Assembly (NCBI RefSeq): GCF_025639885.1
Contig: NZ_CP106738.1
Location: 2,108,001-2,172,000, forward strand
Length of the DNA: 64,000 nt
Direction of reading: 5' to 3'
Source: Roseovarius pelagicus
GTDB lineage: Bacteria; Pseudomonadota; Alphaproteobacteria; Rhodobacterales; Rhodobacteraceae
The position numbers were made by a program, and so were the translations under genes. Every line of letters begins with the position of its first letter. Within the stretch, counting starts at the first letter, position 1. Under the pieces are notes generated by a model, which saw only the letters and a list, made by a program, of their open reading frames with translations, was not told the origin of the DNA and searched no databases. Of the stretch, positions 63,586 to 64,000 are shown one piece after another.

Positions 63586-64000
63586 GCCAGCACCCAATCC
63601 ATGAGGTCAGGGTCAACGATATGCGGGGCCGCCTGTGCCGACCAATGCTGTTCCAGATTACGACGGGCCCGGAGGCCCATCGCACGCGCCGCGCCCGGAT
63701 CACGCGCCAGAGTGTTCAACGAACCGCCCCAGTCGCGCGATGACCGGGCAACAAAACCCGTCTGATCGTGACGCACCACCTGTGGCAAATCCCCGACCGC
63801 GCTGCATATGGCAGGTGTGCCGACGGCAGCGGCATCTATGGCGCGCACCGCGCTCTTGCAGCGATTGAACGGATCGCCCACCAGCGGCATCACCACGCAA
63901 TCGGCCTGCGCCAACGTCCGCAAATACGTGTCATAGTCTGTAAAGCTGTGCCATTCAGTCTGGCGCGCGATGGCGGTTGGCAGATGCCGTCGCTCAAAAT
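63582..64000 (-). CDS. Glycosyltransferase, GT4-like, C-terminal part (cut by window edge)
   Basis: The frame is open from the window edge to the stop at 63582, giving 138 codons, and reads RQTEWHSFTDYDTYLRTLAQ then ADCVVMPLVGDPFNRCKSAV. This is the C-terminal donor-binding domain of a group 1 glycosyltransferase (AAAVGTPAICSAVGDLPQVV follows). The N-terminal part lies outside the window. It is coupled to the next glycosyltransferase by ATGA. Confidence 0.8.
   Translation of the reverse strand, partial: FERRHLPTAIARQTEWHSFTDYDTYLRTLAQADCVVMPLVGDPFNRCKSAVRAIDAAAVGTPAICSAVGDLPQVVRHDQTGFVARSSRDWGGSLNTLARDPGAARAMGLRARRNLEQHWSAQAAPHIVDPDLMDWVLA

Overview
The window looks like a chromosomal segment of an aerobic, heterotrophic alphaproteobacterium of the Rhodobacterales (Roseobacter/Rhodobacter group). 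The reasons are high G+C, dense operons joined by ATGA or TGATG overlaps, many ABC and TRAP transporters, an NDUFA9-like protein, a Zur/Znu locus and a gltB/gltD locus of alphaproteobacterial type. This placement rests on gene style and remembered family distribution, not on a phylogeny.

Layout. (1) 1-10108, minus strand: a catabolic operon reading from 10108 leftwards and leaving the window: aldehyde dehydrogenase, Zn alcohol dehydrogenase, a spermidine/putrescine-type ABC importer (binding protein, ATPase, two permeases), an HMG-CoA-lyase-like enzyme, two crotonase-family enzymes and a class III CoA transferase. It should import a compound, oxidise an alcohol or aldehyde to an acid, load it on CoA and cleave it by a retro-aldol step. 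(2) 10109-11099: a candidate operator, then about 0.9 kb with no recognisable gene. (3) 11100-20937: a roughly 9.8 kb integrative island at the 3' end of tRNA-Leu(CAG). It has an imperfect direct-repeat att site at the left, GATACCC repeats at both ends, an AlpA-like regulator, a P4-type integrase, a tight three-gene cassette (D12 adenine methyltransferase, ParB-like protein, unknown protein with a HEPN-type RNxxxH motif), an IS21 element between two unrelated truncated genes, a GT2 glycosyltransferase, and two tRNA-3'-end fragments that look like scars of other integrations. (4) 21158-30723: NDUFA9-like protein, uppP, and a glutamate synthase locus in which gltD and gltB are separated by two GFA-family genes and a DUF3916-like gene. 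(5) 30830-40505: Fe-alcohol dehydrogenase, aldehyde dehydrogenase, glutamine-synthetase-family ligase, TRAP transporter and N-formylglutamate-amidohydrolase-like hydrolase, with RpiR and IclR regulators. Together these fit a gamma-glutamylation route for an amino alcohol or amine. (6) 40869-44973: an RND efflux pair. (7) 45006-48089: zinc uptake (znuB, znuC, zur, znuA) around a clear Zur-type palindrome. (8) 48200-58049: a LivHMGF-type importer without a binding protein, joined to a molybdenum hydroxylase, a 6-hydroxynicotinate-reductase-like protein, a UPF0280 (ApbE-like) protein and a DUF1185 protein, probably an N-heterocycle catabolic operon. (9) 58092-64000: EamA exporter, HU, AMP nucleosidase, VOC protein, SDR epimerase and two glycosyltransferases, the last cut by the window edge.

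The strongest candidate for an undescribed system is the island cassette at 11814-14838. The 48200-58049 operon and the 30830-38667 gamma-glutamyl-type cluster are the best candidates for uncharacterised metabolism.
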